Positions 8,768 through 18,016 of a DNA stretch of 64,000 nucleotides are shown here, one piece after another. Origin of the DNA: Sphingomonadales bacterium (GTDB taxonomy: Bacteria > Pseudomonadota > Alphaproteobacteria > Sphingomonadales > Sphingomonadaceae); NCBI GenBank assembly GCA_025362295.1, contig JANYGX010000017.1:62001-126000 (forward strand), given 5' to 3'. The position numbers were made by a program, and so were the translations under genes. Numbering within the stretch: position 1 is the first letter of the stretch; each line of letters starts with the position of its first letter. The notes beneath the pieces are model-generated. The model searched no databases. It saw only the letters and a program-made list of their open reading frames with translations, and was not told the origin of the DNA.

Positions 8768-11320
8768 ATGGACGAATTATTAACAGACTTCCTAGCGGAA
8801 ACACAAGAAGCCATTGATATTGTTGATAATGAGCTACTGCGCTTTGAGCTCAATCCAAACGATAAGGCTGTGCTCGACAATATTTTTAGACTCGTTCATA
8901 CAATCAAAGGGACGTGTGGCTTTATTGGTTTGCCAAGGCTTGAAGCCATTGCGCATGCAGCTGAAAACATTCTGGGAAAAATCAGAGAAGGAAAACTTAC
9001 TGCTAATTCTAATATTGTTACGTCTATTCTGCTATCAATTGACTGTATCAAATTTATATTGGCAAACCTTCACAAAACAGGCCTCGAACCAGACGGTAAC
9101 GATCTTAAACTTATTGCTGAATTGAACGCCGTTGCAGACCAAAGTGACAACAATAATTTAAATATCCACTCTATGGAAGTTTTGACGGAAACCGCTTTTA
9201 CTCAAAGCCGACAGGATTATACGTCATATAATGAACCAGAGGCCTCTTCAAAAGAGGATCAAGCAAAACTGGGGACACAAAATATACGTGTATCCGTTGA
9301 TCTTCTTGAAAACCTGATGACGCTTGTTTCAGAGCTGGTTCTAACACGCAATCAACTAACACAACTTGTGCGAAAGAGTGAGAATAGTGAATTTACAATT
9401 CCTGTTCAAAGACTGTCCCAATGCACAACCGAACTTCAAGAAGGCGTCATGAAGACGCGCATGCAACCTATAGGCAATGCATGGTCAAAAATGCCGCGTA
9501 TTATACGAGATTTATCAAAAGATCTTGGTAAAAAAATAACACTTGATCTTAAAGGCCAGGATACAGAGCTTGATCGTCAGGTACTTGAAATGATCAAGGA
9601 TCCACTGACGCACATGATTCGAAACTCTGTTGATCATGGCATAGAAAAACCTGAAGTGCGCCGGTTATCAGGTAAATCTGAGACTGGTCACATTCGAATG
9701 AATGCATATCACGAGGGTGGATATATCATTATAGAAATTGCGGATGATGGCCGCGGTCTTAATCTTGCTAAACTGAAATCTAAAGCTATTGAGTCCGGAC
9801 TAGTTACGGCGGCCGATGCAGAAGCGCTCTCTGATAATCAAATCCACAAATTTATTTTTCACCCTGGCTTAACCACAGCGGATGCTGTTACGTCTGTTTC
9901 AGGTCGCGGTGTTGGTATGGATGTAGTGCGCGCCAATATAGAAAAAATATCAGGGAAAATAGATGTTTCATCTCAGGAAGGTCATGGAACAAAATTTTCT
10001 ATAAAAATCCCGCTCACTCTTGCAATTGTTTCAGCTTTAATAATTGAATCGGGTGGTGAGCGTTTTGCCATACCACAAATTTCAGTGCTGGAACTTGTAC
10101 GCACAGCCTCGGATAGCGAAAATCGTATAGAACGCATTAATGAAACACCTGTGCTGCGTTTGCGTAATCGATTGCTGCCACTGGTATTTATGAATTCAAT
10201 ATTAAAACTTAAAGATACACCAAGTGAAAACGACGAAATGTTTATTATTGTTTCGCAAGTTGGGTCTTTTATATTTGGGATTGTTGTAGACCAGGTGTTT
10301 GATACAGAAGAAATCGTTGTTAAACCTGTGGCACCGATATTAAAAAATCTAACAATCTATTCCGGCAATACAATTTTGGGAGATGGCAGCGTCATTATGA
10401 TCCTCGATCCAAATGGTATAGCCAACATAATTTCTCAAAATCGTATTGAAGATGAAAACTCTCAAAGAAACGAAGACATCCAGGCTTCCTTGAACAATAA
10501 AGAAAGCATGCTGATATTCAGCGCAGGCAATTCCACTCCAAAAGCGGTTCCATTATCACTTGTTGCCCGACTTGAGGATGTTCAGACTAACACAATTGAA
10601 TTTTCCGAAGGTAAGCCTACTGTGCAATATCGAAACAAGATGGTGCCATTGCTTTTCATCGATCAGGATTGCCAACTTAAAAGTGAAGGCAGGCAGCCGC
10701 TGTTGGTATTTAACGATGGCGATCTCACTATGGCGCTTATTGTGGATGAAATACTTGATATCATAGAAACGGATTTAAAAATTGATCTTTCAAATGAACG
10801 TAATGGTCGCGTAGGCTCCGCCATCATTGCAGGCAAGGTTACTGAAATTATTGATGTCGGCCATTACTTTACCAGAACGTTCAAAGAGTTCCTGAAAAAG
10901 CCTGAAGATAGAGTTCTAGATTTGTTTGCCATGCCAAAGAGCAAAAAACTTCTTTTGGTTGACGACAGTTCTTTTTTTCAAACCATGCTTAAGCCCATAC
11001 TCATGGCTGCAGGCTACACCGTCACAACAGCTCCAAATGCAAGCGAAGCTCTCAAGCTGCGAGAAGATGGTGAAATATTTAATATTATTATTTCTGATAT
11101 TGAAATGCCAGGCTTGTCAGGGTTTGATTTTGCACAAACCGTACGTGAATCCGGCCCATGGTCAGAAACACCAATGATTGCGCTTTCGTCACTCAACCAA
11201 GCTAAGGATATTGAACGTGGCCGGTTATCTGGTTTCAACGACTATGTAGCAAAATTTGATCGTGATTCTCTGCTCACGGTTATTGATCGGCAAATAAAGT
11301 TTCATTCTGAAGCAGCCTGA
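8768..11320 (+). CDS. cheA: chemotaxis histidine kinase CheA with tandem CheW-like domains and C-terminal receiver
   Basis: 850 residues. P1 HPt domain (~1-105) with phospho-His H44 in LVHTIKGTCGFIG; linker; P3 dimerisation helices (~180-240); P4 ATPase (~245-420) with the N-box MIRNSVDHGIEKP, DDGRGLN and GRGVGMDVV; a CheW-like P5 domain (~420-560); a second CheW-like domain (~575-705); and a receiver (~722-850) with acceptor Asp at about 777 in IIISDIEMPG. It autophosphorylates under receptor control and feeds CheY and CheB. The receiver may act as a phosphate sink. GAGGG lies just before the ATG. First gene of cheAWYBR. No P2 domain is evident. Confidence 0.95.
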   Translation: MDELLTDFLAETQEAIDIVDNELLRFELNPNDKAVLDNIFRLVHTIKGTCGFIGLPRLEAIAHAAENILGKIREGKLTANSNIVTSILLSIDCIKFILANLHKTGLEPDGNDLKLIAELNAVADQSDNNNLNIHSMEVLTETAFTQSRQDYTSYNEPEASSKEDQAKLGTQNIRVSVDLLENLMTLVSELVLTRNQLTQLVRKSENSEFTIPVQRLSQCTTELQEGVMKTRMQPIGNAWSKMPRIIRDLSKDLGKKITLDLKGQDTELDRQVLEMIKDPLTHMIRNSVDHGIEKPEVRRLSGKSETGHIRMNAYHEGGYIIIEIADDGRGLNLAKLKSKAIESGLVTAADAEALSDNQIHKFIFHPGLTTADAVTSVSGRGVGMDVVRANIEKISGKIDVSSQEGHGTKFSIKIPLTLAIVSALIIESGGERFAIPQISVLELVRTASDSENRIERINETPVLRLRNRLLPLVFMNSILKLKDTPSENDEMFIIVSQVGSFIFGIVVDQVFDTEEIVVKPVAPILKNLTIYSGNTILGDGSVIMILDPNGIANIISQNRIEDENSQRNEDIQASLNNKESMLIFSAGNSTPKAVPLSLVARLEDVQTNTIEFSEGKPTVQYRNKMVPLLFIDQDCQLKSEGRQPLLVFNDGDLTMALIVDEILDIIETDLKIDLSNERNGRVGSAIIAGKVTEIIDVGHYFTRTFKEFLKKPEDRVLDLFAMPKSKKLLLVDDSSFFQTMLKPILMAAGYTVTTAPNASEALKLREDGEIFNIIISDIEMPGLSGFDFAQTVRESGPWSETPMIALSSLNQAKDIERGRLSGFNDYVAKFDRDSLLTVIDRQIKFHSEAA

Positions 11321-11351
11321 AGAAATAAATAAATAATTTTAAGGATATCAT

Positions 11352-11795
11352 ATGGCGATTCAAGAATTTGTTACTTTAAGACTTGCGCATCAGTTGCTCG
11401 GCATCCCTGTTTTGTCGGTTCACGATGTGCTGAAACCACACAAGATAACACCAACGCCGTTGGCACCGGATTGGGTTGAAGGTGTGTTAAATTTACGCGG
11501 CAAAATAGTAACTGCGATTGATATGCGCCGACGTCTGGGTCTGCCACCACGCAAAATTACAACCGGGTTTGGGATGAGTATTGTTATTGAATATCAAGGC
11601 GAACCCTATTCACTATTGATTGACAGTGTGTGTGAAGTTTTGGCGCTTGATGATGAAAATTTTGAAAGAAATCCGGTTACCCTGGATAGTCGGTGGCGTC
11701 AGGCATCAGCAGGTATTTATCAGCTTCAGAATGAATTACTGATCATTTTGGATGTGGAACGCTTGCTCGATCTTGATTTCTCTATTGCAGCTTAA
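11352..11795 (+). CDS. cheW: chemotaxis coupling protein CheW
   Basis: 147 residues forming one CheW domain: LRLAHQLLGIPVLSVHDVL, then DWVEGVLNLRGKIVTAIDMR, which is the conserved NLRG region, and a C-terminal LLIILDVERLL. It couples chemoreceptors to CheA in the cytoplasm. AAGGA precedes the ATG. It starts 31 bases after cheA. Confidence 0.93.
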   Translation: MAIQEFVTLRLAHQLLGIPVLSVHDVLKPHKITPTPLAPDWVEGVLNLRGKIVTAIDMRRRLGLPPRKITTGFGMSIVIEYQGEPYSLLIDSVCEVLALDDENFERNPVTLDSRWRQASAGIYQLQNELLIILDVERLLDLDFSIAA

Positions 11796-11859
11796 CACCT
11801 TCTCAATGCTCTTTGATTAAAGTGAATGATATAATCTGTAGAGGCTGACGGAGACTAAT

Positions 11860-12225
11860 ATGAAGACATGTCTAGTTGTTGACGATTCGAAAGTTATTCG
11901 GCGCGTTGCGCGCAGAATTCTGGAAGAATTACAATTTGAAATTGATGAAGCAGTAGATGGTCATGATGCATGGGAGCAATGCCAATCAAAAATGCCGGAT
12001 ATGGTTTTGTTGGACTGGAATATGCCAGTGATGAATGGTTTTGATTTTCTGCGCCAATTGCGCGGATCGGATGTTCCAAAACAGCCAATAGTTGTTTTTT
12101 GTACCACTGAAAATGATTTGGCACATATACGCGCAGCGATTGATGCCGGGGCTAATGAATACATCATGAAGCCGTTTGATCGTGAAATTATTGAAGCCAA
12201 GTTATCTCAAGTTGGACTTATCTAA
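11860..12225 (+). CDS. cheY: CheY-like single-domain response regulator
   Basis: 121 residues, one receiver domain: acidic pair D8/D9 in LVVDDSKVIRR, acceptor D52 in VLLDWNMPVMNG, Thr in VVFCTTEND and Lys in IMKPFD. There is no output domain. Placed between cheW and cheB, it is the likely target of CheA that acts on the flagellar motor. The ATG is preceded by a GGAG-type site. Confidence 0.92.
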   Translation: MKTCLVVDDSKVIRRVARRILEELQFEIDEAVDGHDAWEQCQSKMPDMVLLDWNMPVMNGFDFLRQLRGSDVPKQPIVVFCTTENDLAHIRAAIDAGANEYIMKPFDREIIEAKLSQVGLI

Positions 12226-12242
12226 AAAACTAGGATCTTATT

Positions 12243-13424
12243 ATGTCCGACGCTCATGTGGCCAAAAGTAGAGTGCCAGACGAATATGCCGTGAAGGATG
12301 AAATAAAGCCAATTAAAGTTCTGGTCGTTGACGACTCAGCCGTTATACGTGGTCTTATATCGCGCTGGCTAGAACTCTCAGGCGAAATCCAAGTTATTGG
12401 AACCGCTGCAAATGGTATTGTGGCAATACAAATGCTTGAAGCCTATGATGTAGAGGTCATTCTGCTGGATGTTGAAATGCCGCAGATGGATGGTTTGTCT
12501 GCACTGCCCAAACTTATCGCGCTTCGACCCAATATACAAATATTGATGGTCTCTACCATTACGTTGAACAATGCCGAAGCATCAATTCAAGCCCTTGAGT
12601 TAGGCGCGGCAGATTATATAGCAAAACCCTCTGGCATTAGGTTTTCTACAGCAGATAATAATTTTAAAGCCTCTCTTGTAGACAGGGTATTAGCTTTAGG
12701 AAAAAGATATCGCACGCTTGAAAATTTAGGATCAGTTTTAAAAAGCGATACTAAAATAGAGCCTATCAATAAGATTCAAAATCAAGCAAACAAAGTTATG
12801 AATGCAGGGAATATAAATTTCCGACCTTTATCACAATCAATTCCTAAAATCCTGGCAATAGGATCATCAACTGGTGGACCACAGGCTTTGTTTTCATTTT
12901 TGCAAGAATTACCGAAGCCTTTTCCCGTACCGATTGTTATTACGCAGCATATGCCACCTACATTCACATCTATGCTGGCGCAACATATCACACGACTGAC
13001 ATCGCTTTTGGCATCAGAAGGCAAACATGATGAAGTTTTGAAAAATAATACCGTCTATATAGCTCCCGGCGATCGACACATGTATATCAGGGTTGATCAC
13101 GGCGGTTGCCATCGTATCGTCATTTCAGATGATCCACCCGAAAATTTTTGTAAACCAGCAGTCGATCCGCTATTTCGATCTGTCGCACGTGTTTACGGCG
13201 ATGCTGCTTTATGTCTAGTATTAACTGGAATGGGATCAGATGGCTCGCGTGCTGCGCGCGATGTTATCAATGTCGGCGGTACCGTTATTGCGCAGGACGA
13301 AGCAAGCTCTGTAGTCTGGGGCATGCCAGGTGCAGTTGTGCAAGCTGGCTTTGCCTGCCGCATTGAACCCTTGTCAAGCATGGCGTCCCTCGTGGGACGA
13401 TTAATGCAGGGGGCCATTATATGA
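12243..13424 (+). CDS. cheB: chemotaxis response regulator protein-glutamate methylesterase CheB
   Basis: 393 residues: receiver (~24-140) with acceptor D76 in VILLDVEMPQMDG, linker (~145-200), methylesterase (~202-390) with catalytic S209 in GSSTGGP, H236 in ITQHMPP and D333 in TGMGSDG. It demethylates or deamidates receptor glutamates when phosphorylated, giving adaptation. It overlaps cheR by four bases (ATGA at 13421-13424), so translation is probably coupled. Confidence 0.95.
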   Translation: MSDAHVAKSRVPDEYAVKDEIKPIKVLVVDDSAVIRGLISRWLELSGEIQVIGTAANGIVAIQMLEAYDVEVILLDVEMPQMDGLSALPKLIALRPNIQILMVSTITLNNAEASIQALELGAADYIAKPSGIRFSTADNNFKASLVDRVLALGKRYRTLENLGSVLKSDTKIEPINKIQNQANKVMNAGNINFRPLSQSIPKILAIGSSTGGPQALFSFLQELPKPFPVPIVITQHMPPTFTSMLAQHITRLTSLLASEGKHDEVLKNNTVYIAPGDRHMYIRVDHGGCHRIVISDDPPENFCKPAVDPLFRSVARVYGDAALCLVLTGMGSDGSRAARDVINVGGTVIAQDEASSVVWGMPGAVVQAGFACRIEPLSSMASLVGRLMQGAII

Positions 13425-14269
13425 GTAATTTAACAGCTACCGAGTTCACAACAATTGCAGATATTATTCAAAAACGTTCTGGCTTGATGCTGACTATGGA
13501 TAAAATTTATCTCCTAGAAACGCGACTAACGCCTTTTGCACGGCGCAGAGGTATGGCAGACTATAAATTACTTTTGAGAGATGTGCTAGCCAACCCGAAT
13601 GATGTAATTCTTACAGAAATCATCGAAGCTATGATGACCAACGAAACTTATTTCTTCCGAGATAAAGCGCCTTTCTCTAATATTGACGAAGATTTTCTAT
13701 CGAAATTCAGAAAACAGAATGCCACAGAAAAAAAATTGCGCATTTGGTGTGCTGCATGCTCCACGGGCCAGGAGCCGTATTCTCTGGCTATGATGTTCAA
13801 TGAGAAAGTTGTGGAGTGGCAAGGCTGGTCAATTGAAATTCTTGCAACAGATATATCAGAGTTGCCTTTGGCGCGTGCGCGTGCAGGTGTTTATACACAA
13901 TTTGAAGTTCAGCGTGGTCTACCGATTAATTTGTTAATGAAATATTTCACGCAAGTTGATGAGAATTGGAAAATTATACCTAAAATTGCCTCGGCAGTTA
14001 AATTTCAGAAATTTAATTTACTCGATTCAATGTCTGGTCTTGGCTGTTTTGATCTTATTTTGTGTCGCAATGTGTTGATTTATTTTAATCAGGCTGGAAA
14101 AATAAAGGTTCTTGAGTCATTAGAGCGACAACTCAATCGCAATGGAGCGCTTGTTCTCGGGGCATCAGAAGCAGTTTTTGGTCTCTTGCCAACATTGCAG
14201 CCCTCACCGGATTTACGGGGATTTTATATACGGTCTGAACCTTCTATTGCATCGACTATAGCTGCGTAA
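13421..14269 (+). CDS. cheR: chemotaxis protein methyltransferase CheR
   Basis: 282 residues: N-terminal helical domain, then an S-adenosylmethionine-binding domain with RIWCAACSTGQEPYSLAM and DLILCRNVLIYF, both standard CheR motifs, and the ETYFFRD segment. It methylates chemoreceptor glutamates, opposing CheB. Last gene of the che operon; no cheD follows. Confidence 0.95.
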   Translation: MSNLTATEFTTIADIIQKRSGLMLTMDKIYLLETRLTPFARRRGMADYKLLLRDVLANPNDVILTEIIEAMMTNETYFFRDKAPFSNIDEDFLSKFRKQNATEKKLRIWCAACSTGQEPYSLAMMFNEKVVEWQGWSIEILATDISELPLARARAGVYTQFEVQRGLPINLLMKYFTQVDENWKIIPKIASAVKFQKFNLLDSMSGLGCFDLILCRNVLIYFNQAGKIKVLESLERQLNRNGALVLGASEAVFGLLPTLQPSPDLRGFYIRSEPSIASTIAA

Positions 14270-14314
14270 TTCTTCGAATTTGCGGTTATTGTTTTATGAC
14301 TCTAGTAAAGCTTT

Positions 14315-14929
14315 ATGCCAACGCAAAGCACCGATTTTTATAACGATTTACAGCTCAGCCTCGCGCTGGCCTGGAAAATGCTCGTTGTCGGCAGCAGCGA
14401 CAGGCGCACAGCATTTCACACTCCGTGTGTGACGACTATTGATAAAGCTGAGCCAAGCTCGCGGATAATGGTGCTTCGCAGCGTCGATGCTGTAATGCGA
14501 AAGTTGCGTTTTCACACAGATATAAGGTCGGCCAAAGTTGCTCATCTTGAATTATCTCATGCCGTTTCTGTGCTCTGTTATGATTCAACTGCAAAAATTC
14601 AACTTCGCTTGAATGGTTTTGCCGAAATTTTAACCGAGGGACCGTCCGTAGATTTGGCGTGGAAACAGATAAGCTTATATGGCAGGCGTTGTTATCTCGC
14701 TGGTATTGCACCCGGCAGTTCGTCCGATAAGCCAACTTCAGGCTTGACGCTGCAGTTTCAGGGCATAAAGCCAAGCGAGGAGGAATCTTCTGCTGGCAGG
14801 CTTAATTTTGCAATTTTACAGGTTAACATACACACTATCGAGTGGCTTTATCTTGCGAATGAAGGCCACCGAAGAGCATTATTTACATGGGATAACAATA
14901 TTTTAAGCTATGGTTGGCTGGTACCATAG
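14315..14929 (+). CDS. pyridoxamine 5'-phosphate oxidase-like FMN-binding split-barrel protein
   Basis: 204 residues. The pattern of an N-terminal helix, TPCVTTID, RIMVLRSVDAVMRKLRFHTDIRSAKVAHL and VSVLCYDSTAKIQLRLNGFAEI follows the split-barrel fold of PNPOx-like flavoproteins. The C-terminal LNFAILQVNIHTIEWLYL is the strand that is usually annotated in this subfamily. It lacks the C-terminal substrate-binding part of true PdxH, so B6 synthesis is not claimed; it may bind FMN or another flavin. It lies 45 bases after cheR but is probably unrelated to chemotaxis. Confidence 0.7.
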   Translation: MPTQSTDFYNDLQLSLALAWKMLVVGSSDRRTAFHTPCVTTIDKAEPSSRIMVLRSVDAVMRKLRFHTDIRSAKVAHLELSHAVSVLCYDSTAKIQLRLNGFAEILTEGPSVDLAWKQISLYGRRCYLAGIAPGSSSDKPTSGLTLQFQGIKPSEEESSAGRLNFAILQVNIHTIEWLYLANEGHRRALFTWDNNILSYGWLVP

Positions 14930-15033
14930 AATTACGTTTCCTATACTGTCATAAAAACGTAACAAAAATTATATATTTCTTAATGATCGCATATTTTGGC
15001 ATCAGATAGTATTAACTTGCTTTGGAACATATA

Positions 15034-16704
15034 ATGAAAACGCTTAATATTGTAGCATTGCTTTTAAGTACGACTACTTTGTCTGCACCTGTTTTATCAA
15101 CACATGCTATTGCTCAACAAGCTGAAGCTGTGTCGGATAACCCAACACCGGAGCAAGCACAGAACGCTCTTTTGCAGGCTCAGGTTGAGGCGCTTCAGGC
15201 TCAGCTTGATTCACTGAAGGAGCGGATGAAAAAACAGGAAGGCACAGTCAAATGGAAGGGCGCTCCCCAGCTTTCAGGTGATTCCGGTTGGGCTTTTAAA
15301 GTACATGGCAGATTTCAATATGATGTAGGTTACACCAGTCAGCCAGGAATATTGGTTGATAATTTTAATGCACCAGTATCAACCAGTGTGCCAATCACAA
15401 CTGGGGGCAGTGTGCCTGTCATAGGTAATCCGAGCGGTAACTTCATTGGTGCCAATGGGCAACCGGGGCAATTCGGTTTCGGATCTCGCTTGCGGCGTGT
15501 TAGAATTGGTGCACAAGGTAGTATGCCGGGCGGTTTCAGTTACTTATTTGACTTTGATTTTGCCAACACAGTTATCAGTTTCGGTGAGGTAGCGTTGCAT
15601 TATCAGGCTAACAATAGCCCATTAAAATTTTCAATCGGCAATTTTGAGCCTTACGAATCTCTTGAACAAATTACCTCCGAGAGGTTCACTTCGTTTCTTG
15701 AGCGCTCTCAAATGAATGAAGCTTTCAATGCAACCAGACGGTTGGGTGTTGGCGTAGATTATTACAAAGGTGATCTGGGAATCGGTGTCGGCATTTTCAA
15801 TTCCGCACTTAACAATCTCGATGCAAATACAAAAAATAACGACGAGTGGGAAGCTGCAGGTCGCTTGTTATACAATCCGCTTTACGGCGAATATCAATTG
15901 CATTTTGGTGCGAACTTTCAGCGTCATCAGGCGCGACAGGCGGATCAGACTTTTCGCTACCGTGCCAGGCCTTTTATTCAGACAACCGATATTCGCTATG
16001 TTGATACCGGAATGTTGTCAGGTAAAAGCGATATTACAGCAGGCGTGGAAGCCGCAGGCATAATGGGCCCCTTGCATGTGGTCGCAGAAGCGCAGATTAC
16101 CAAACTGAATGCTATAAAGCCAGGTGAAGTGGTGTCAATCAATGCTAACAATCAAGGTTCTGCACTTACCTCCCCTGATCTAACAAGTGGTTCAAGGCTC
16201 ACTGGTAATCCTACTTTTTACAGTGCCTATGCTGAAGCTGGGTATTTTTTGACAGGTGAAACACGAGGTTACAATAAAACAGAAGGCAAGTTTGATCGTA
16301 CCAAAGTCTTGAACGGCTTTGACAAAGGCGGTTGGGGAGCCTGGCAGCTGATCGGGCGCCTTGATTATCTTGATCTTAACAGCAAGGCAGGTTCAACCGT
16401 TGCGCAAACAGCGGTTGCTCCAGGCATTACCAGCGGCTCAGTTGGTGGCTGCGTTGTCGCTGCATCGGCAACGCCTGGTACATGTTTTGTCAACGGCGGC
16501 AAGCAATATGGCTATCAGTTGGGGCTTAACTGGTATCCTACCGATTATATTCGCTTCATGCTTGATTACAGCTATGTGAGCGTCAAGGGGTTAAACCTCA
16601 ATGCAGCTGGCGGTATACCCGGTTCAGGCCGGGTTGGAACAACACAAGGCACAAGCAGCCTCAACAGTAGTGTTATCGGATTCAGGTCAGCGTTTGATTT
16701 TTAG
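15034..16704 (+). CDS. OprP/OprO-type outer-membrane porin
   Basis: 556 residues from ATG at 15034. An in-frame TTG at 15022 would put four residues ahead of the signal peptide, and GGA at 15024-15026 suits the ATG. Signal peptide (~1-28, ending AIAQQ), then a short coiled coil (QAQVEALQAQLDSLKERMKK) as in trimeric porins. The beta-barrel starts at FKVHGRFQYDVGYTS and ends with an aromatic C-terminus (FRSAFDF). The repeated LRRVRIGAQGSMPGGFSYLF pattern fits the phosphate-selective porin O/P family, although members carry varied solutes. The solute is not known. It is convergent with the acyl-CoA dehydrogenase, with 18 bases between the stops. Confidence 0.85.
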   Translation: MKTLNIVALLLSTTTLSAPVLSTHAIAQQAEAVSDNPTPEQAQNALLQAQVEALQAQLDSLKERMKKQEGTVKWKGAPQLSGDSGWAFKVHGRFQYDVGYTSQPGILVDNFNAPVSTSVPITTGGSVPVIGNPSGNFIGANGQPGQFGFGSRLRRVRIGAQGSMPGGFSYLFDFDFANTVISFGEVALHYQANNSPLKFSIGNFEPYESLEQITSERFTSFLERSQMNEAFNATRRLGVGVDYYKGDLGIGVGIFNSALNNLDANTKNNDEWEAAGRLLYNPLYGEYQLHFGANFQRHQARQADQTFRYRARPFIQTTDIRYVDTGMLSGKSDITAGVEAAGIMGPLHVVAEAQITKLNAIKPGEVVSINANNQGSALTSPDLTSGSRLTGNPTFYSAYAEAGYFLTGETRGYNKTEGKFDRTKVLNGFDKGGWGAWQLIGRLDYLDLNSKAGSTVAQTAVAPGITSGSVGGCVVAASATPGTCFVNGGKQYGYQLGLNWYPTDYIRFMLDYSYVSVKGLNLNAAGGIPGSGRVGTTQGTSSLNSSVIGFRSAFDF

Positions 16705-16722
16705 GGTGTTCGGAAAGTTGTA

Positions 16723-17886
16723 TCAGCTTTCATTAAACAACTCTCGACCAATCAGCATCCGCCTGATTTCTGATGTACCGGCGCCAATTTCATACAGTTT
16801 GGCGTCGCGCCATAAGCGTCCTGTGGCATAATCGTTGATATAGCCATTGCCACCAAGGCACTGAATAGCTTCACCAGCCATCCATGTGGCTTTTTCTGCT
16901 GCATAAAGAATGCAACCGGCAGCATCCTTGCGGGTCGTTTCACAACGGTCGCAAGCTTGTGCGACAGCATAGACATAAGCGCGGCATGCGCCCCATGTCG
17001 TGTACATATCAGCAAGCTTGCCCTGCATCAGTTGAAAAGTACCAATTGGTTGGCCAAACTGTTCCCGCTCATGAACATAGGGCAGTACAATATCAAGCGC
17101 TGCATGCATAATGCCAAGTGGACCAGCGGCCAGTACAACCCGCTCATAGTCAAGACCGGACATCAGAATATTGACGCCACGACCTTCCTCACCAAGTATG
17201 TTTTCATAAGGCACATAGCAATTATCAAATACCAGTTCACCGGTGTGCGAGCCACGCATGCCCAGTTTGTTCAGTTTCTGCGCCACCGAGAAGCCCGCAA
17301 ACTGCTTTTCAATCAGAAACGCTGTTATACCACGGTGGCCCAGCTCAGGGCTGGTCTTGGCATAGACAACGAGCACATCAGCATCCGGCCCATTGGTGAT
17401 CCACATTTTGGTGCCATTGAGCAAAAAACCATCGTTACGCCTTTCCGCTTTTAGTTTCATCGACACCACATCCGAGCCCGCACCCGGCTCGCTCATCGCC
17501 AAAGCACCAATATGCTCACCAGAAATAAGTTTTGGGAGATACTGTGCTTTCTGGACAGTATTGCCGTTCCGCACGATTTGATTAACACAAAGGTTAGAAT
17601 GTGCGCCGTAAGACAGCCCAACGCTAGCTGAGGCACGACTGATTTCCTCAACAACCACACAATGGGCCAAATACCCCATTTGTGCACCGCCAAATTCCTC
17701 TGGTGCTGTAATACCCAGAACGCCAAGATCTCCCATTTTACGCCATAAATTCATTGGGAACTGATCTGATGCATCAATATCAGCTGCATGCGGCGCGATT
17801 TCGCTGGCCGCAAATCGGGCTACGGACTCTCGCAGTATGTCAATATCTGCCCCTAATGCAAAGTTTAGGATTGGAAAATCACTCAT
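16723..17886 (-). CDS. ivd: isovaleryl-CoA dehydrogenase
   Basis: 387-residue FAD acyl-CoA dehydrogenase for leucine catabolism (isovaleryl-CoA to 3-methylcrotonyl-CoA). Family marks: [19 protein letters not shown], the [17 protein letters not shown] strand, and [20 protein letters not shown] near the C-terminus. E248 in [14 protein letters not shown] is in the helix-G position that supplies the base in isovaleryl-CoA dehydrogenases, rather than the usual acyl-CoA dehydrogenase site near the C-terminus. No carboxylase or HMG-CoA lyase genes are adjacent. Substrate call is strong but not certain. Confidence 0.9.
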   Translation of the reverse strand: MSDFPILNFALGADIDILRESVARFAASEIAPHAADIDASDQFPMNLWRKMGDLGVLGITAPEEFGGAQMGYLAHCVVVEEISRASASVGLSYGAHSNLCVNQIVRNGNTVQKAQYLPKLISGEHIGALAMSEPGAGSDVVSMKLKAERRNDGFLLNGTKMWITNGPDADVLVVYAKTSPELGHRGITAFLIEKQFAGFSVAQKLNKLGMRGSHTGELVFDNCYVPYENILGEEGRGVNILMSGLDYERVVLAAGPLGIMHAALDIVLPYVHEREQFGQPIGTFQLMQGKLADMYTTWGACRAYVYAVAQACDRCETTRKDAAGCILYAAEKATWMAGEAIQCLGGNGYINDYATGRLWRDAKLYEIGAGTSEIRRMLIGRELFNES

Positions 17887-17938
17887 TGCAAATTCCTAGC
17901 ATGACCAGTTTTTAAAAAATGCTATTCTCGAACTGTAT

Positions 17939-17954
17939 TTAACCCGAGATTAAC
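17939..17954 (+). promoter_or_regulatory. candidate CtrA box upstream of the DUF2336 gene
   Basis: TTAACCCGAGATTAAC fits TTAA-N7-TTAAC, 62 bases before the DUF2336 ATG and in the divergent gap with the acyl-CoA dehydrogenase gene. Of the motifs in the window this one has the least A/T-rich spacer. Confidence 0.45.
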
Positions 17955-18016
17955 CTGCAACGTTGATAGTTGTATATAACTAAATAGCTTGTGAATAATG
18001 AGCAGGAGCATTTTAT

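Noticed and set aside
16957-17454. 165-residue plus-strand frame
   Set aside because: Antisense to the isovaleryl-CoA dehydrogenase gene and without recognisable features.
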